From Anaerohalosphaeraceae bacterium (GTDB taxonomy: Bacteria; Planctomycetota; Phycisphaerae; Sedimentisphaerales; Anaerohalosphaeraceae), in NCBI GenBank assembly GCA_035378985.1, contig DAOSUR010000008.1:62001-126000 (forward strand): a DNA stretch of 64,000 nucleotides, read 5' to 3'. Positions within the stretch are counted from its first letter, which is position 1; every line of letters begins with the position of its first letter. The notes beneath the pieces were generated by a model. The model had not been told where the DNA came from and made no database searches. It saw only the letters and a list, made by a program, of their open reading frames with translations. Below are positions 34,789 to 43,623 of the stretch, piece by piece. Made by a program: the position numbers and the translations under genes.

Positions 34789-36051
34789 ATGAACAAACGC
34801 CTGCGCAGGATGCAAAAGAGCGCGGCGTATGGATTGATTGTATGCGCTGCGCTGCTTTGGCTTCGGCCCAGAGAAAGAAACTATACACTTCTGGCCGATA
34901 CCGGCGGCTCAATTCAAAAAGCAGTTTGCAGCGTCAACAGCGCGCGGCGCGCTCTGCTGGCTAATGCACAGCTGACTAATCATATCATCAATCACCTTCC
35001 GGCATACACGGAGGTGATTTTGGCGGTGAATGACCCGTCGGCTTTTCGGGTGGCGTATGACCCGTTCCCGGGGCGCGTGAAGTTTTTCACAGTTCCCGCC
35101 GACACAGAAATGACGATATGGCCGCAGGACCCCTTTTTGGTACTTTGTCATCCGTCCGGACGAAAAAGACTGCTCCTGTCGGCGATGTTCGAACGAGCAG
35201 ACGACCTTCGGGTTGCACAATTGCTGGAGGAATATCTCGGCTGGCCCGTCCGCCGGAGCCGCTTTATCTTTGAAGGGGGAAACATCGTTTCGGATGAAGA
35301 GTTCGTCTATATCGGCAGCGATACAATTGTGCTGAACGCCGCACAACGCAATCAAAGTGCCGCTCGGACGGTTCGGCAATTTGAGAACGAGCTCGGTCGG
35401 CGGATTTGGGTGGTCGGTCCCAGCCCGCAGCCGATTGGACATCTGGATATGATGCTGGCTCCGCTGGGAGCAAAACGGATCATCCTGGCGGACCCCAACT
35501 GGGGAGCAAAACTGGCGCAGCAGCAGCTGGAGCAATCTGCTCAGGAAGTATCGGACTTCGAAGAACGGTGCAGACATATGTTTTTGGGGGATGAACGTAC
35601 CACAGTTTTGTATGAGCGGCAGGAACGGAAGACAGAGCCGCCTGACACCCAAGGGCTCACTCAGGAAGCTATTCAGCACTGTAGGGCAATTGCCCCTGTG
35701 CTGGACCGAATTGCCGAGGAGTTTGTCCGCAAGGGGTTTGAAGTCATCCGAATCCCTTACTTGTCTGTTCCCCGCAACACCCCCTCTACCGAGTCAGCAT
35801 CAGAAGCAAATGAAACAGCCCCCTGTATTCGCTATCCGGAAATCACCTACACCAATGTCCTTCAGGAAACAGGGCCGGAAGGCCGCCGGGTTTACCTGCC
35901 TTTGTACGGGTGGGCTGGTTTCGACCAAACCGCCGCCGGCGTTTGGGAAAAGGCGGGCTTCCAAGTCATTGGAATTGACGGCTTTGCCCTCAGTGCCATG
36001 TACGGCGGTTCCCTTCGGTGCTGCACAAAAGTGCTCGAACGTTCGTATTGA
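34789..36051 (+). CDS. Exported deiminase-like protein (agmatine/peptidyl-arginine deiminase superfamily)
   Basis: This is a 420-residue guanidino-modifying-fold protein with an N-terminal hydrophobic segment (about residues 13-26), so probably membrane-anchored or exported. The family pattern is present in order: WPQDPFLVL (family W-x-R-D), FEGGNIVSDEEFVYIG, GHLDMMLAPLG with the catalytic-type His and Asp, and a C-terminal GGSLRCCTKVLERSY where the nucleophile Cys should be. The usual G-x-H-C is changed to L-R-C-C. It may act on arginine residues or a small guanidine; neither is shown. Confidence 0.72.
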   Translation: MNKRLRRMQKSAAYGLIVCAALLWLRPRERNYTLLADTGGSIQKAVCSVNSARRALLANAQLTNHIINHLPAYTEVILAVNDPSAFRVAYDPFPGRVKFFTVPADTEMTIWPQDPFLVLCHPSGRKRLLLSAMFERADDLRVAQLLEEYLGWPVRRSRFIFEGGNIVSDEEFVYIGSDTIVLNAAQRNQSAARTVRQFENELGRRIWVVGPSPQPIGHLDMMLAPLGAKRIILADPNWGAKLAQQQLEQSAQEVSDFEERCRHMFLGDERTTVLYERQERKTEPPDTQGLTQEAIQHCRAIAPVLDRIAEEFVRKGFEVIRIPYLSVPRNTPSTESASEANETAPCIRYPEITYTNVLQETGPEGRRVYLPLYGWAGFDQTAAGVWEKAGFQVIGIDGFALSAMYGGSLRCCTKVLERSY

Positions 36052-36146
36052 CGGTATTCGTCTTTCTCCTTTCCCAAAAGGCACTTGATTTTCAGGCCCG
36101 ACTGGCCGATATAGATATGGAGTTTTTTTGATTCTGGAGATTTTGG

Positions 36147-36848
36147 ATGACAGAATACAGTAAATTGCCTGCCGAAGAGCCGTGGCGAATCTTTCGGATT
36201 ATGGCCGAGTTCGTCGAAGGATTCGAGGAGCTGGCCAATATCGGACCTGCGGTATCTATTTTTGGTTCCGCCCGTGAGGAACGGGGAAGCCGCTTCTACA
36301 ACATGGCTGAAGAAACCGCTTATTTAATCGGCAAGGCGGGATTTGCCGTCATTACGGGCGGAGGCGGCGGGATTATGGAGGCGGCCAACAAAGGAGCCCG
36401 GCGGGCGGGGGTAAAAAGCATCGGGCTGAATATCGAACTGCCGCACGAGCAGATTCCCAACCAATATCAGAATCTGTCGCTGCACTTCCGCTATTTCTTC
36501 TGCCGCAAAGTGATGTTCCTCAAATATGCACACGGATTTGTGGTGATGCCGGGCGGATTCGGCACAATGGATGAATATTTTGAGGCCCTCGTGCTGATTC
36601 AGACGCTCAAACAGGCCTATTTTCCGGTGATTTGCATGGGCAGTGAGTTCTGGGGCGGTCTGGTGGAGTGGCTGACGGAAGTCATGCAGAAAAAGCACCA
36701 CTTTATTGACCCGGAAGACCTGAAGGTTTTTACGATCTGCGACGACCCGCAGAAAGCAGCGGATATTATTCGCGACTTTCACTTGTCCAACGGCCGCGGA
36801 GGCATTAAACAGCCGCCGGGAATCCGCAAATGGACAGACGGGCAGTAA
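36147..36848 (+). CDS. LOG family protein (TIGR00730 Rossmann fold, nucleotide 5'-monophosphate phosphoribohydrolase type)
   Basis: This is a 233-residue lysine-decarboxylase-like LOG protein. The diagnostic PGGFGTMDEYFEAL is near residue 136, and VITGGGGGIMEAANKGARRAG near residue 68. Related proteins cleave cytokinin or purine 5'-monophosphates to base and ribose phosphate. The older name lysine decarboxylase is not supported. It converges on the radical SAM gene, whose stop is 38 bp away. No partner gene explains its role here. Confidence 0.9.
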   Translation: MTEYSKLPAEEPWRIFRIMAEFVEGFEELANIGPAVSIFGSAREERGSRFYNMAEETAYLIGKAGFAVITGGGGGIMEAANKGARRAGVKSIGLNIELPHEQIPNQYQNLSLHFRYFFCRKVMFLKYAHGFVVMPGGFGTMDEYFEALVLIQTLKQAYFPVICMGSEFWGGLVEWLTEVMQKKHHFIDPEDLKVFTICDDPQKAADIIRDFHLSNGRGGIKQPPGIRKWTDGQ

Positions 36849-36885
36849 ATAGCACACGTCTCACAGATTTTTACTTCGTTCCTTT

Positions 36886-38670
36886 TCAAACCTGAAGGGC
36901 CTGGCGGTAGTGTTTGAGCAGGTAGGATTCTTCCGGGCCGCCCAGATGGGCCCAGGGCAGCAGCTGTCCGGGCTGAAAAGAACGCTGGGCCTCCTGATGA
37001 ACATCCAGACCGTGTGCAGCGAAGGCATTCTGCCAGCGCTGGAAATCAAACGTTTCATCCCACAGGTCAAACTTGGCCCCCTGCCGCCAGGCGGTCTCGA
37101 TAACATCGGCCAATCGCCGGCCGCCGCGCCCCATCGCCGCCTCGAGGATGCTTCGTTCGATGGTGTGATATTTGATTTGAACAGTGCCGGCCCGCAGCTG
37201 CTGTTTGCGCTCCAGCAGCAGACGGCGGGCCTGCTGAAAATAGTCAATCGGCTTCTGCCCGAGCCACTGAAACGGCGTGTGAGGTTTGGGAACCAGCCAG
37301 CTGACCGAGGCGGTCACGGAGGCAGGCCGGCCGGCAACCTGTCGGCGGAGCTGAGCCACGGCATTGCATAAATCCACAATTTGAAGGATATCGGCCTCGG
37401 TTTCGCCGGGAAAACCGACCATAAAGTAAAGTTTGACACTCTGGAAGCCCGCCTCATAAGCGGCCTGAACACCGGCAAAAAGGTCGGCATCCGAAATGGG
37501 CTTGTTGATGACCTGCCGCAAGTGCTCAGAGGCGGCTTCGACGGCAATGGTCAGGCCGCTTTTGCGAACGGACGTCATCAGTTTGGGCAGAAGCCGCAGC
37601 TGCTGCTGAACCCGCAGACTGGGAATCGAAATGCCCACGCGAAGCGGGCCAAAATACGCCGTCAGCCGCTCGACAAGCTCCTCGAGCCAGGGGTACTCAC
37701 CGGTGGACAAACTCAAAAGCCCGATGGTGTCGTGGCCGGTGTTCCAGTACTGCTTTCGGGCCAGTTCGACAATCCGTCCGACGGAACGATACCGCACAGG
37801 ACGCCGGCAGAAACTCGCCTGACAAAACCGGCACCGGCCCGGACAGCCCCGCATAATCTCCAGCGTGATTCGGTCATGAACGGTCTGCACAAACGGCACA
37901 ATGGGGGCTTCCGGTACCGGGGCGTTTTCAAAATCATCGAGGGCGGCATCGTGAATGCGCAGGGGAATGTCCGGATGTGCAGCCCGCAGCACAGAAAGAC
38001 GCCTATCATCGTACTCCCACTCATACAGAGAAGGGACATAGACAAACGGCAGGATGCGGGCCGCCTGCAGGAGAAACTCGCTTTTGGAAACCCCCTGCTG
38101 TCTGCTTTTCCGATACAATTCCAGCAATTGAACCACGGCCTCTTCGCCCTGGCCGAGCACAAACAAATCGACGAAGGGAGCGATCGGCTCAGCGCAGTTA
38201 GCGGCCTGACCGCCCGCAATGACGAGCGGATCTTGTGGGCGGCGGTGTTCCGAACGAACCGCCAGCCCCGCCAAATCCAGCAGATTGAGCAGATTGGTAT
38301 AACACAGCTCGTTGGTCAGACTGAACCCGATTATATCGAAACTGTCGGCAGTCAGTCGGGATTCGAGAGAAAACAGCGGGATATGCTCGTTTCGCATCCG
38401 CTCTTCGGCATCCAGCCAGGGGGCAAAAATGCGCTCCGCCGAAGCCCACGGCAGCCGATTGATGACCTCGTACAAAATCGCCAAACCGGTGTGGCTCATG
38501 GCAATTTCATAAATATCGGGAAAACACAGGCCCACTCGGACCTCGACGGAAGCCGGGTCTTTGCAGATTTGATTGATTTCACCGCCGATGTATCGGGCGG
38601 GTTTGCGCACAAAGGGCAGGAGCCGTCGGCTGACTTGTTCCTTTACAGATTGTATGGGCCGTTCTATCAT
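36886..38670 (-). CDS. Radical SAM protein with B12-binding-like N-terminal domain (TIGR03960 type)
   Basis: This is a 594-residue radical SAM enzyme. The cluster motif is GCPGRCRFCQASFC near residue 290 (C-x3-C-x2-C). The N-terminal half has VRVGLCFPDIYEIAMSHTGL and DPLVIAGGQAANCAEPI, as in proteins with a cobalamin-binding-like domain. It matches the uncharacterised family often fused to or followed by a DUF2344 partner; no such partner is here. Family members are linked to ribosome or tRNA context but have no fixed reaction. It is divergent from apbE, with 53 bp between the starts. Confidence 0.85.
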   Translation of the reverse strand: MIERPIQSVKEQVSRRLLPFVRKPARYIGGEINQICKDPASVEVRVGLCFPDIYEIAMSHTGLAILYEVINRLPWASAERIFAPWLDAEERMRNEHIPLFSLESRLTADSFDIIGFSLTNELCYTNLLNLLDLAGLAVRSEHRRPQDPLVIAGGQAANCAEPIAPFVDLFVLGQGEEAVVQLLELYRKSRQQGVSKSEFLLQAARILPFVYVPSLYEWEYDDRRLSVLRAAHPDIPLRIHDAALDDFENAPVPEAPIVPFVQTVHDRITLEIMRGCPGRCRFCQASFCRRPVRYRSVGRIVELARKQYWNTGHDTIGLLSLSTGEYPWLEELVERLTAYFGPLRVGISIPSLRVQQQLRLLPKLMTSVRKSGLTIAVEAASEHLRQVINKPISDADLFAGVQAAYEAGFQSVKLYFMVGFPGETEADILQIVDLCNAVAQLRRQVAGRPASVTASVSWLVPKPHTPFQWLGQKPIDYFQQARRLLLERKQQLRAGTVQIKYHTIERSILEAAMGRGGRRLADVIETAWRQGAKFDLWDETFDFQRWQNAFAAHGLDVHQEAQRSFQPGQLLPWAHLGGPEESYLLKHYRQALQV

Positions 38671-38723
38671 AGCGGGCGGCTATTATACACAATTTCGACC
38701 TTTTTTGAATCGATTTGCCGCTA

Positions 38724-39752
38724 ATGAAAGAAAAATTAGACGTTCTTTTTGGGCTCGTGCTGGGCGGCCTCATGGCCGCGGCGGCGGTGTGGGTGCACCG
38801 GCAATACAAGCCGCCTGCGGTCGAAAACAGCGGATTTCATCTGATGATGGGGACAGTGGTGCAGGTGACGGCTGTGGCCGACGACCCGGCAGCCGCACGC
38901 AGGGCCATTCAGGCCGCCTTTGACGTCCTCGAAAACGTCCAGCGGACAATGAATGACCGCGACCCGAATTCTGAACTGTCCCAGATAAACCAAACAGCAT
39001 TCGAACAGGAAGTGCAGGTCAGTCCGGACCTGTTTGCCGTGCTGTGTGCGGCCCGGCAATACAGTCAGCTGACCAACGGGGCTTTTGACAGTACGGTCGG
39101 ACCGCTCGTGGCCCTGTGGCGGCGGATGGAAAAAACAGGAATCGAACCGACGCCGGAAGAGATTCAAGAGGCTCGAAAGCGGGTGGGGTATGAAAAAGTG
39201 ATTTTGAATCCGGCGCAGCAGACCGTGCGGTTTGAGGCGGAGGGAATGCGGCTGGATTTGGGCGGAATTGCCAAGGGCTATGCCGTTGATGCGGCCATCG
39301 GGGCGATGAAAGAACTGGGGATTCGAGGCGGGATGGTCGATGTCGGAGGAAATATCCGCTGTTTTGGAACGCCTCCGCCGCCCGCCAAACACTGGACTAT
39401 CGGCCTTCAGAACCCCCGAGCCGAGGCCCTCAGCGCCAAGATTCGGCTGGACGAGCTGGCCGTCGCCACCAGCGGAGATTATCGCCGGTTCGTCGAGAAA
39501 GGCGGGAAACGATTCAGCCATATCCTCAATCCGGCTACCGGCGAGTCGGCCGCCGAGTTAATCAGTGTGACGATTCTGGCCCCCAGCGCGATGGAGGCCG
39601 ACGCCTTATCAACCGCTGTGAGTGTGCTGGGCCGGGAAAAAGGGCTGGCATTAATTGAATCGCTGCCGGAAGCGGAGGCGATTGTGATTGCTGCCGACGA
39701 ACCCGAGGAGCTGATTTTCACCTCCGGCGCCGCCGCTTATCTCCTGAAATAA
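38724..39752 (+). CDS. apbE: FAD:protein FMN transferase
   Basis: ApbE attaches FMN covalently to Thr/Ser of exported electron-transfer proteins such as RnfG, RnfD and NqrC. The N-terminus has a transmembrane or signal-anchor segment (KLDVLFGLVLGGLMAAAAVW) without a lipobox. GGIAKGYAVDAAI (flavin site) is near residue 180 and HILNPATGESAAELISVTI near residue 265 gives the metal site. Length is 342 aa. The ATG at 38724 is used. Its targets are not in this window. A strong terminator follows. Confidence 0.93.
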   Translation: MKEKLDVLFGLVLGGLMAAAAVWVHRQYKPPAVENSGFHLMMGTVVQVTAVADDPAAARRAIQAAFDVLENVQRTMNDRDPNSELSQINQTAFEQEVQVSPDLFAVLCAARQYSQLTNGAFDSTVGPLVALWRRMEKTGIEPTPEEIQEARKRVGYEKVILNPAQQTVRFEAEGMRLDLGGIAKGYAVDAAIGAMKELGIRGGMVDVGGNIRCFGTPPPPAKHWTIGLQNPRAEALSAKIRLDELAVATSGDYRRFVEKGGKRFSHILNPATGESAAELISVTILAPSAMEADALSTAVSVLGREKGLALIESLPEAEAIVIAADEPEELIFTSGAAAYLLK

Positions 39753-39873
39753 ATGCGAATGTCCTGAATTTAAAAAATTTCTATTTTTCCTATCAATGAC
39801 GGCCGGGGGTTGGGCGGACTATTTATAAAAGGACACCAAAATCAGTGCCTGCCGCTTCTATACGCAGGCCTAT

Positions 39874-39919
39874 AAAATCAGGGGCTGATGGGGTCGGAGC
39901 CCCTGATTTTTTTGTTTTT
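39874..39919 (+). terminator. Strong Rho-independent terminator after apbE
   Basis: A perfect 13-bp stem AAAATCAGGGGCT / AGCCCCTGATTTT with an 11-nt loop is followed by TTTTGTTTTT. It lies about 120 bp after apbE. Confidence 0.9.
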
Positions 39920-39936
39920 AGGGGATGCTTCAAACA

Positions 39937-39976
39937 GAAAAAACGCCGGGGGGCGGTGGTCTTTCCCCGGCGTTTT
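39937..39976 (-). terminator. Rho-independent terminator of the 31-residue gene
   Basis: AAAACGCCGGGG (39940) pairs with CCCCGGCGTTTT (39965), 12 bp. On the minus strand the helix runs into TTTTTTCTG. It ends the small gene at 40011-40106. Confidence 0.8.
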
Positions 39977-40010
39977 CGAATTAAGTCCTTTCAAAGATTG
40001 GTTTTACGGT

Positions 40011-40106
40011 TCAGCACAACGCAATGTACGCGGCGACAGCCAGAATCAGGATGCGCTTCTTGCCGGCAAAGAACGGGTGCCAAATCTTCTCATAAAACCG
40101 TGTCAT
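40011..40106 (-). CDS. 31-residue membrane peptide with its own promoter and terminator
   Basis: The predicted peptide has 31 residues: a basic aromatic N-terminal part (MTRFYEKIWHPFFAGKKR) and a single hydrophobic helix (ILILAVAAYIALC) at the C-terminus. The ATG at 40106 is preceded by GAAGGGG at good spacing. A promoter lies 70 bp upstream and a 12-bp-stem terminator 35 bp downstream, so this is a complete free-standing unit. I do not recognise the family. A tail-anchored small membrane protein or toxin-like peptide is possible; no antitoxin gene or antisense RNA is obvious. Confidence 0.6.
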   Translation of the reverse strand: MTRFYEKIWHPFFAGKKRILILAVAAYIALC

Positions 40107-40174
40107 TTTTGAACCCCTTCACAAGAGTCTTCATTCCCCCATGACCGAAGCCATGACTGTTTTCTACTATGCTT

Positions 40175-40203
40175 AGTATATCCAAAAAGGGGGCGGAATA
40201 CAA
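40175..40203 (-). promoter_or_regulatory. Promoter for the 31-residue gene
   Basis: On the minus strand TTGTAT and TATACT are separated by 17 bp. Transcription would start near 40168, leaving a leader of about 62 nt. The same -35 hexamer is used by the MFS gene at 57872-57900. Confidence 0.65.
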
Positions 40204-40251
40204 CAAAAACGACGGCTATGTTTTGTATCTTCTTGACTACAATATATTTAC

Positions 40252-40275
40252 AAAAAAACAGGGCCGTGTTTTTTT
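40252..40275. terminator. Weak A/T-stem terminator after the parvulin lipoprotein gene
   Basis: AAAAAAACA and TGTTTTTTT pair around GGGCCG, so it can work in both directions. It lies 30 bp after the parvulin gene stop. Confidence 0.45.
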
Positions 40276-40305
40276 GGAGATTTTCCTCCGAGACGCTTCG
40301 GGCAT

Positions 40306-41463
40306 TTATTGACTCCACCGCCGATAGGCCTCATTGGCACAAAACTCAGCAAATCGCTCTAACTCGACAAAATCGGCCCTTTTAATCACCTTCTCAACTA
40401 ACTCATTGTATTTGCGATTCTTATGCTGAAACTGAAGCTGGGATTCGAGGATATTCTGGACTTCATCGAACGATTTGGAGACCGGGGGCGTTAGAGAGAC
40501 CAATTTTACAAGAAAGAGCCGGCCTTCTTCTTCAAACGGCCCCTTTACCTCATTCACAGTCAGAGTTTCCGCAATTTTCTCTATTTTGTCATACGGACGG
40601 GCCAGAGAATCCGTCCCCATCGTCACAGGGGCCCACAGCCCGCCTGCAGAGGCCAAGGGGTCGTGGGAAAACTGTTTGGCCAGCTCCCCGAAATCAGCGC
40701 CCTGCTGAAGTTTGCTGAGAATCTCCTGGGCGATGCGGCGGGCGGCCTGTTCGGGGGTTTCGCCTTCCTGAATCTGTTCGGAGGTCAGTTTCGAAGGCAC
40801 CAGCTCGATCAGCTGAAACTGCAGCCGCCCGGGGCGGGAAAACTGCTCGTTTTTGACCTGTTCATAATAATCCAGCAGTTCCCGGCGGGTGAATTTCTTT
40901 TCTTCCATCACTGTGGCGGAGATAAACGAATGGGTCATGATGAGTTTCTTGTTGTACTCCTGAAAGGAGCGCCAGTCCATTCCCATCCGTTTGAGTTCCT
41001 GTTCGGCCAGTGCGACGTTATTGTCGTAATCGGCAATGAAGCGTTCGATTTCCTTCTTGACGGCGGCCTCCAGCTGCTCGTCGATGTTTTCGGGGGCGTT
41101 TTTGCGGGCCTCTTCATAGAGAAGCAGGTCGGCGACTTTGGAGCGGATGACGCTTCGAAGCAGGGGCATAGCCTGGGCTTCATAGGCGGCCAGATTGCCG
41201 CGTTTGGCCAGCGGAGTCAGGGTCTCCTGAAGCTGAGGCACGGAGAGAATCTCTTCCGATGTGAGCGTATTGGAGCCGACCTTTAACACCATCCCGCCGG
41301 TAGGGGCAGGCAGATTGTAGCGATTGGCCAGCGGGATATTGAGCATTTGCTCCTGCGTAAACTTTCCCTGCGGGATTTTGGAGCCGCAGCCGAGCGCAAA
41401 CAGAAACAGTCCTGCCGCATACAGCCCCATCAGTCCCCTGCCTGTTCGAACGGTTTGCTCCAT
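40306..41463 (-). CDS. SurA/PrsA-like parvulin peptidyl-prolyl isomerase lipoprotein
   Basis: This periplasmic folding chaperone of about 385 aa is a probable lipoprotein: LYAAGLFLFALGC gives a lipobox with Cys near residue 26. An N-terminal SurA-like helical region follows (residues 45-220). The PpiC rotamase domain covers about residues 220-330 (QLIELVPSKL, QQGADFGELAKQFSHDPLA, GGLWAPVTMG, GPFEEEGRLFLVKLVS). The ATG at 41463 has AGGAGATG upstream. It is divergent from the GH127 gene. Its job is likely outer membrane or exported protein folding. Confidence 0.88.
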   Translation of the reverse strand: MEQTVRTGRGLMGLYAAGLFLFALGCGSKIPQGKFTQEQMLNIPLANRYNLPAPTGGMVLKVGSNTLTSEEILSVPQLQETLTPLAKRGNLAAYEAQAMPLLRSVIRSKVADLLLYEEARKNAPENIDEQLEAAVKKEIERFIADYDNNVALAEQELKRMGMDWRSFQEYNKKLIMTHSFISATVMEEKKFTRRELLDYYEQVKNEQFSRPGRLQFQLIELVPSKLTSEQIQEGETPEQAARRIAQEILSKLQQGADFGELAKQFSHDPLASAGGLWAPVTMGTDSLARPYDKIEKIAETLTVNEVKGPFEEEGRLFLVKLVSLTPPVSKSFDEVQNILESQLQFQHKNRKYNELVEKVIKRADFVELERFAEFCANEAYRRWSQ

Positions 41464-41553
41464 AAAACATCTCCTGAAACAATCCTTTTTCCGCCGGAGA
41501 TTATAGCGGACGTACCGCTGGGGCAAAAGAAAAAACCCTATCCTGCTCGACGA

Positions 41554-41582
41554 TTGACCCGCCAGAGGGCGTCGAGTATCAT
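41554..41582 (+). promoter_or_regulatory. Promoter for the GH127 gene
   Basis: TTGACC (41554) and TATCAT (41577) are 17 bp apart, about 40 nt before the ATG at 41626, which has GGAGG at 5-nt spacing. Confidence 0.65.
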
Positions 41583-41625
41583 CGGACAAAAACGAGAACC
41601 TGAAACGAGCTTGCTGGAGGTCTCT

Positions 41626-43623
41626 ATGAAGCGCCCGGGTCCGAATCGGAATGTCTGCGCTGTTCTTTGTTCTGTGCTGTTTTGTTTGTCAAATCCGCTG
41701 CTTTGGGCCGGGGCGGATTATCCGTATCAGCCGGTGCCGTTTACGCAGGTGCGGTTTACGGACCGATTCTGGCAGCCGCGGATCGAAACTAATCGGACGG
41801 TGACGATTCCGTTTGCCTTCGAGATGTGTGAAAAGACGCACCGCATCGACAATTTTAAGATTGCCGGCAAACTGATGGAAGGCCGCTGGGAAGGAGAATT
41901 CGGGTTTAACGACACCGACCCCTACAAAATCATTGAAGGGGCCTCGTACGGGCTGATGGTCAAGCCGGACCCGAAGATGGAGGCATATCTGGATCAGTTA
42001 ATCGGGTATATCGCCGCCGCCCAGGAGCCGGACGGCTATCTGTACACGGCCTATACGGCCAATGCCCGCGAAGGCGGCAAACGCCAAATCACCTGCTGCT
42101 ACGACAAGGAGCGCTGGGACAATCTGCCCGCCAGCCACGAGCTGTACAATGCCGGGCATATGTACGAAGCGGCCGTAGCGCATTATCTGGCCACCGGCAA
42201 GCGGACCTTTCTGGATATCGCCGTCAAAAACGCCGATCTGATTTGTGAAACGTTCGGGCCGGGCAAACACGAGGGCGTCCCCGGCCATCAGGAGATTGAA
42301 ATCGGACTGGTGAAACTGTATCGGGTCACCGGCGATGAAAAATACCTCCGCCAGGCCCGGTGGTTCCTCAATCAGCGGGGACGAACCGGACACAAAGACG
42401 CCTATATGCAGTCGCATATCCCGGTGGTGGAGCAGACCGAGGCGGTCGGACATGCCGTGCGGGCCGGCTATATGTACAGCGGGATGGCGGACGCGGCGGC
42501 CCTGACCGGCGATGCGGACTTTATCCGGGCGATTCATACCCTCTGGGACAACGTGGCCAACCGAAAACTGTATGTGACCGGCGGCATCGGAGCGCGCCAT
42601 CAGGGAGAGGCCTTCGGAAACGATTATGAACTGCCCAACGCCAGCGCCTACTGCGAGACCTGCGCCAACATCGCCAATGTCTATTGGAACCATCGAATGT
42701 TTCTGCTGGACGGCGAATCCAAATATATCGATGTGATGGAGCGGGCCCTGTACAACAGCGTCATTTCAGGCGTATCGCTGGACGGCAAGCGGTTCTTTTA
42801 TCCCAATCCGCTGGAGTCGGCGGGCAATTACGAGCGAAGCGAATGGTTCGGCTGCGCCTGCTGTCCGGGCAATATCACGCGGTTTCTGGCCTCCGTTTCG
42901 GGGTATGCGTATGCCGTGCGAGGCAAAGCAGTGTATGTGAACCTGTTCGGCCAGTCGGAGGCCCGGCTCAAACCCGACGGCGGAACTGTGCGAATCCTGC
43001 AGGAGACGGATTTTCCGTGGGACGGCAAGGTACTCCTGCAGATTCTGCCGGAATCGGACAATCTGCCGATGGTGCTGAAGATACGAATACCTGACTGGGC
43101 GACGGATGTTTTTTCTTCTTCAGCGCTGTACGCGTTTACAAAACCGCTGGAACGGCCGGCGGCGATTGCCGTCAATGGACAGCCCATCGAGCCGGAAATC
43201 CAGAAAGGATATGCCGTTATCGACCGGCTCTGGAAGGCGGGCGATACGGTGATGCTGGATTTGCCGATGCCCGTGCGGCGAATTACCTGTGATGAGCGGG
43301 TCAAGGACAACATCGGCAAGACGGCCTTTCAGCGCGGACCGCTGGTGTACTGTCTGGAGTGGCCGGATGTGGAAGGCGGGCAGGTGCTGAGTGTGATGGT
43401 TGAAAAGGATGCGCCGCTGGAGGCGGTGTATCGGGCGGACCTGCTGGGCGGGCTGGTGGTCCTGCGGGGCACGGCGGCGGAAATCGGCCGAGGCGAGGAC
43501 GGCCAAATCCGCCGAACGCCGCGGAAGTTCGAGGCGATTCCATACTATGCCTGGGCATATCGCGGCAAAGGGCCGATGGCGGTGTGGATTCCGTATACGG
43601 AAACCGCTGTGGGACAGAAATAA
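41626..43623 (+). CDS. Secreted GH127 beta-L-arabinofuranosidase-like protein (DUF1680)
   Basis: This exported glycoside hydrolase of about 665 aa has a signal peptide (CAVLCSVLFCLSNPLLWAGA). The alpha/alpha-barrel shows YCETCANIANVYWNHRM, the general Glu plus Cys region, and WFGCACCPGN, the paired zinc Cys that includes the catalytic Cys in characterised members. RFFYPNPLESAGNYERSEW links them. The known activity is release of beta-L-arabinofuranose from plant glycoproteins or arabinan chains. It overlaps the next gene by one base (TAATG). With the enzymes at 59.9-64 kb it suggests growth on arabinose-containing polymers. Confidence 0.92.
   Translation: MKRPGPNRNVCAVLCSVLFCLSNPLLWAGADYPYQPVPFTQVRFTDRFWQPRIETNRTVTIPFAFEMCEKTHRIDNFKIAGKLMEGRWEGEFGFNDTDPYKIIEGASYGLMVKPDPKMEAYLDQLIGYIAAAQEPDGYLYTAYTANAREGGKRQITCCYDKERWDNLPASHELYNAGHMYEAAVAHYLATGKRTFLDIAVKNADLICETFGPGKHEGVPGHQEIEIGLVKLYRVTGDEKYLRQARWFLNQRGRTGHKDAYMQSHIPVVEQTEAVGHAVRAGYMYSGMADAAALTGDADFIRAIHTLWDNVANRKLYVTGGIGARHQGEAFGNDYELPNASAYCETCANIANVYWNHRMFLLDGESKYIDVMERALYNSVISGVSLDGKRFFYPNPLESAGNYERSEWFGCACCPGNITRFLASVSGYAYAVRGKAVYVNLFGQSEARLKPDGGTVRILQETDFPWDGKVLLQILPESDNLPMVLKIRIPDWATDVFSSSALYAFTKPLERPAAIAVNGQPIEPEIQKGYAVIDRLWKAGDTVMLDLPMPVRRITCDERVKDNIGKTAFQRGPLVYCLEWPDVEGGQVLSVMVEKDAPLEAVYRADLLGGLVVLRGTAAEIGRGEDGQIRRTPRKFEAIPYYAWAYRGKGPMAVWIPYTETAVGQK

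Noticed and set aside
37381..38724. 447-residue open frame opposite the radical SAM gene
   Set aside because: Antisense shadow of a gene with an intact Cys motif.
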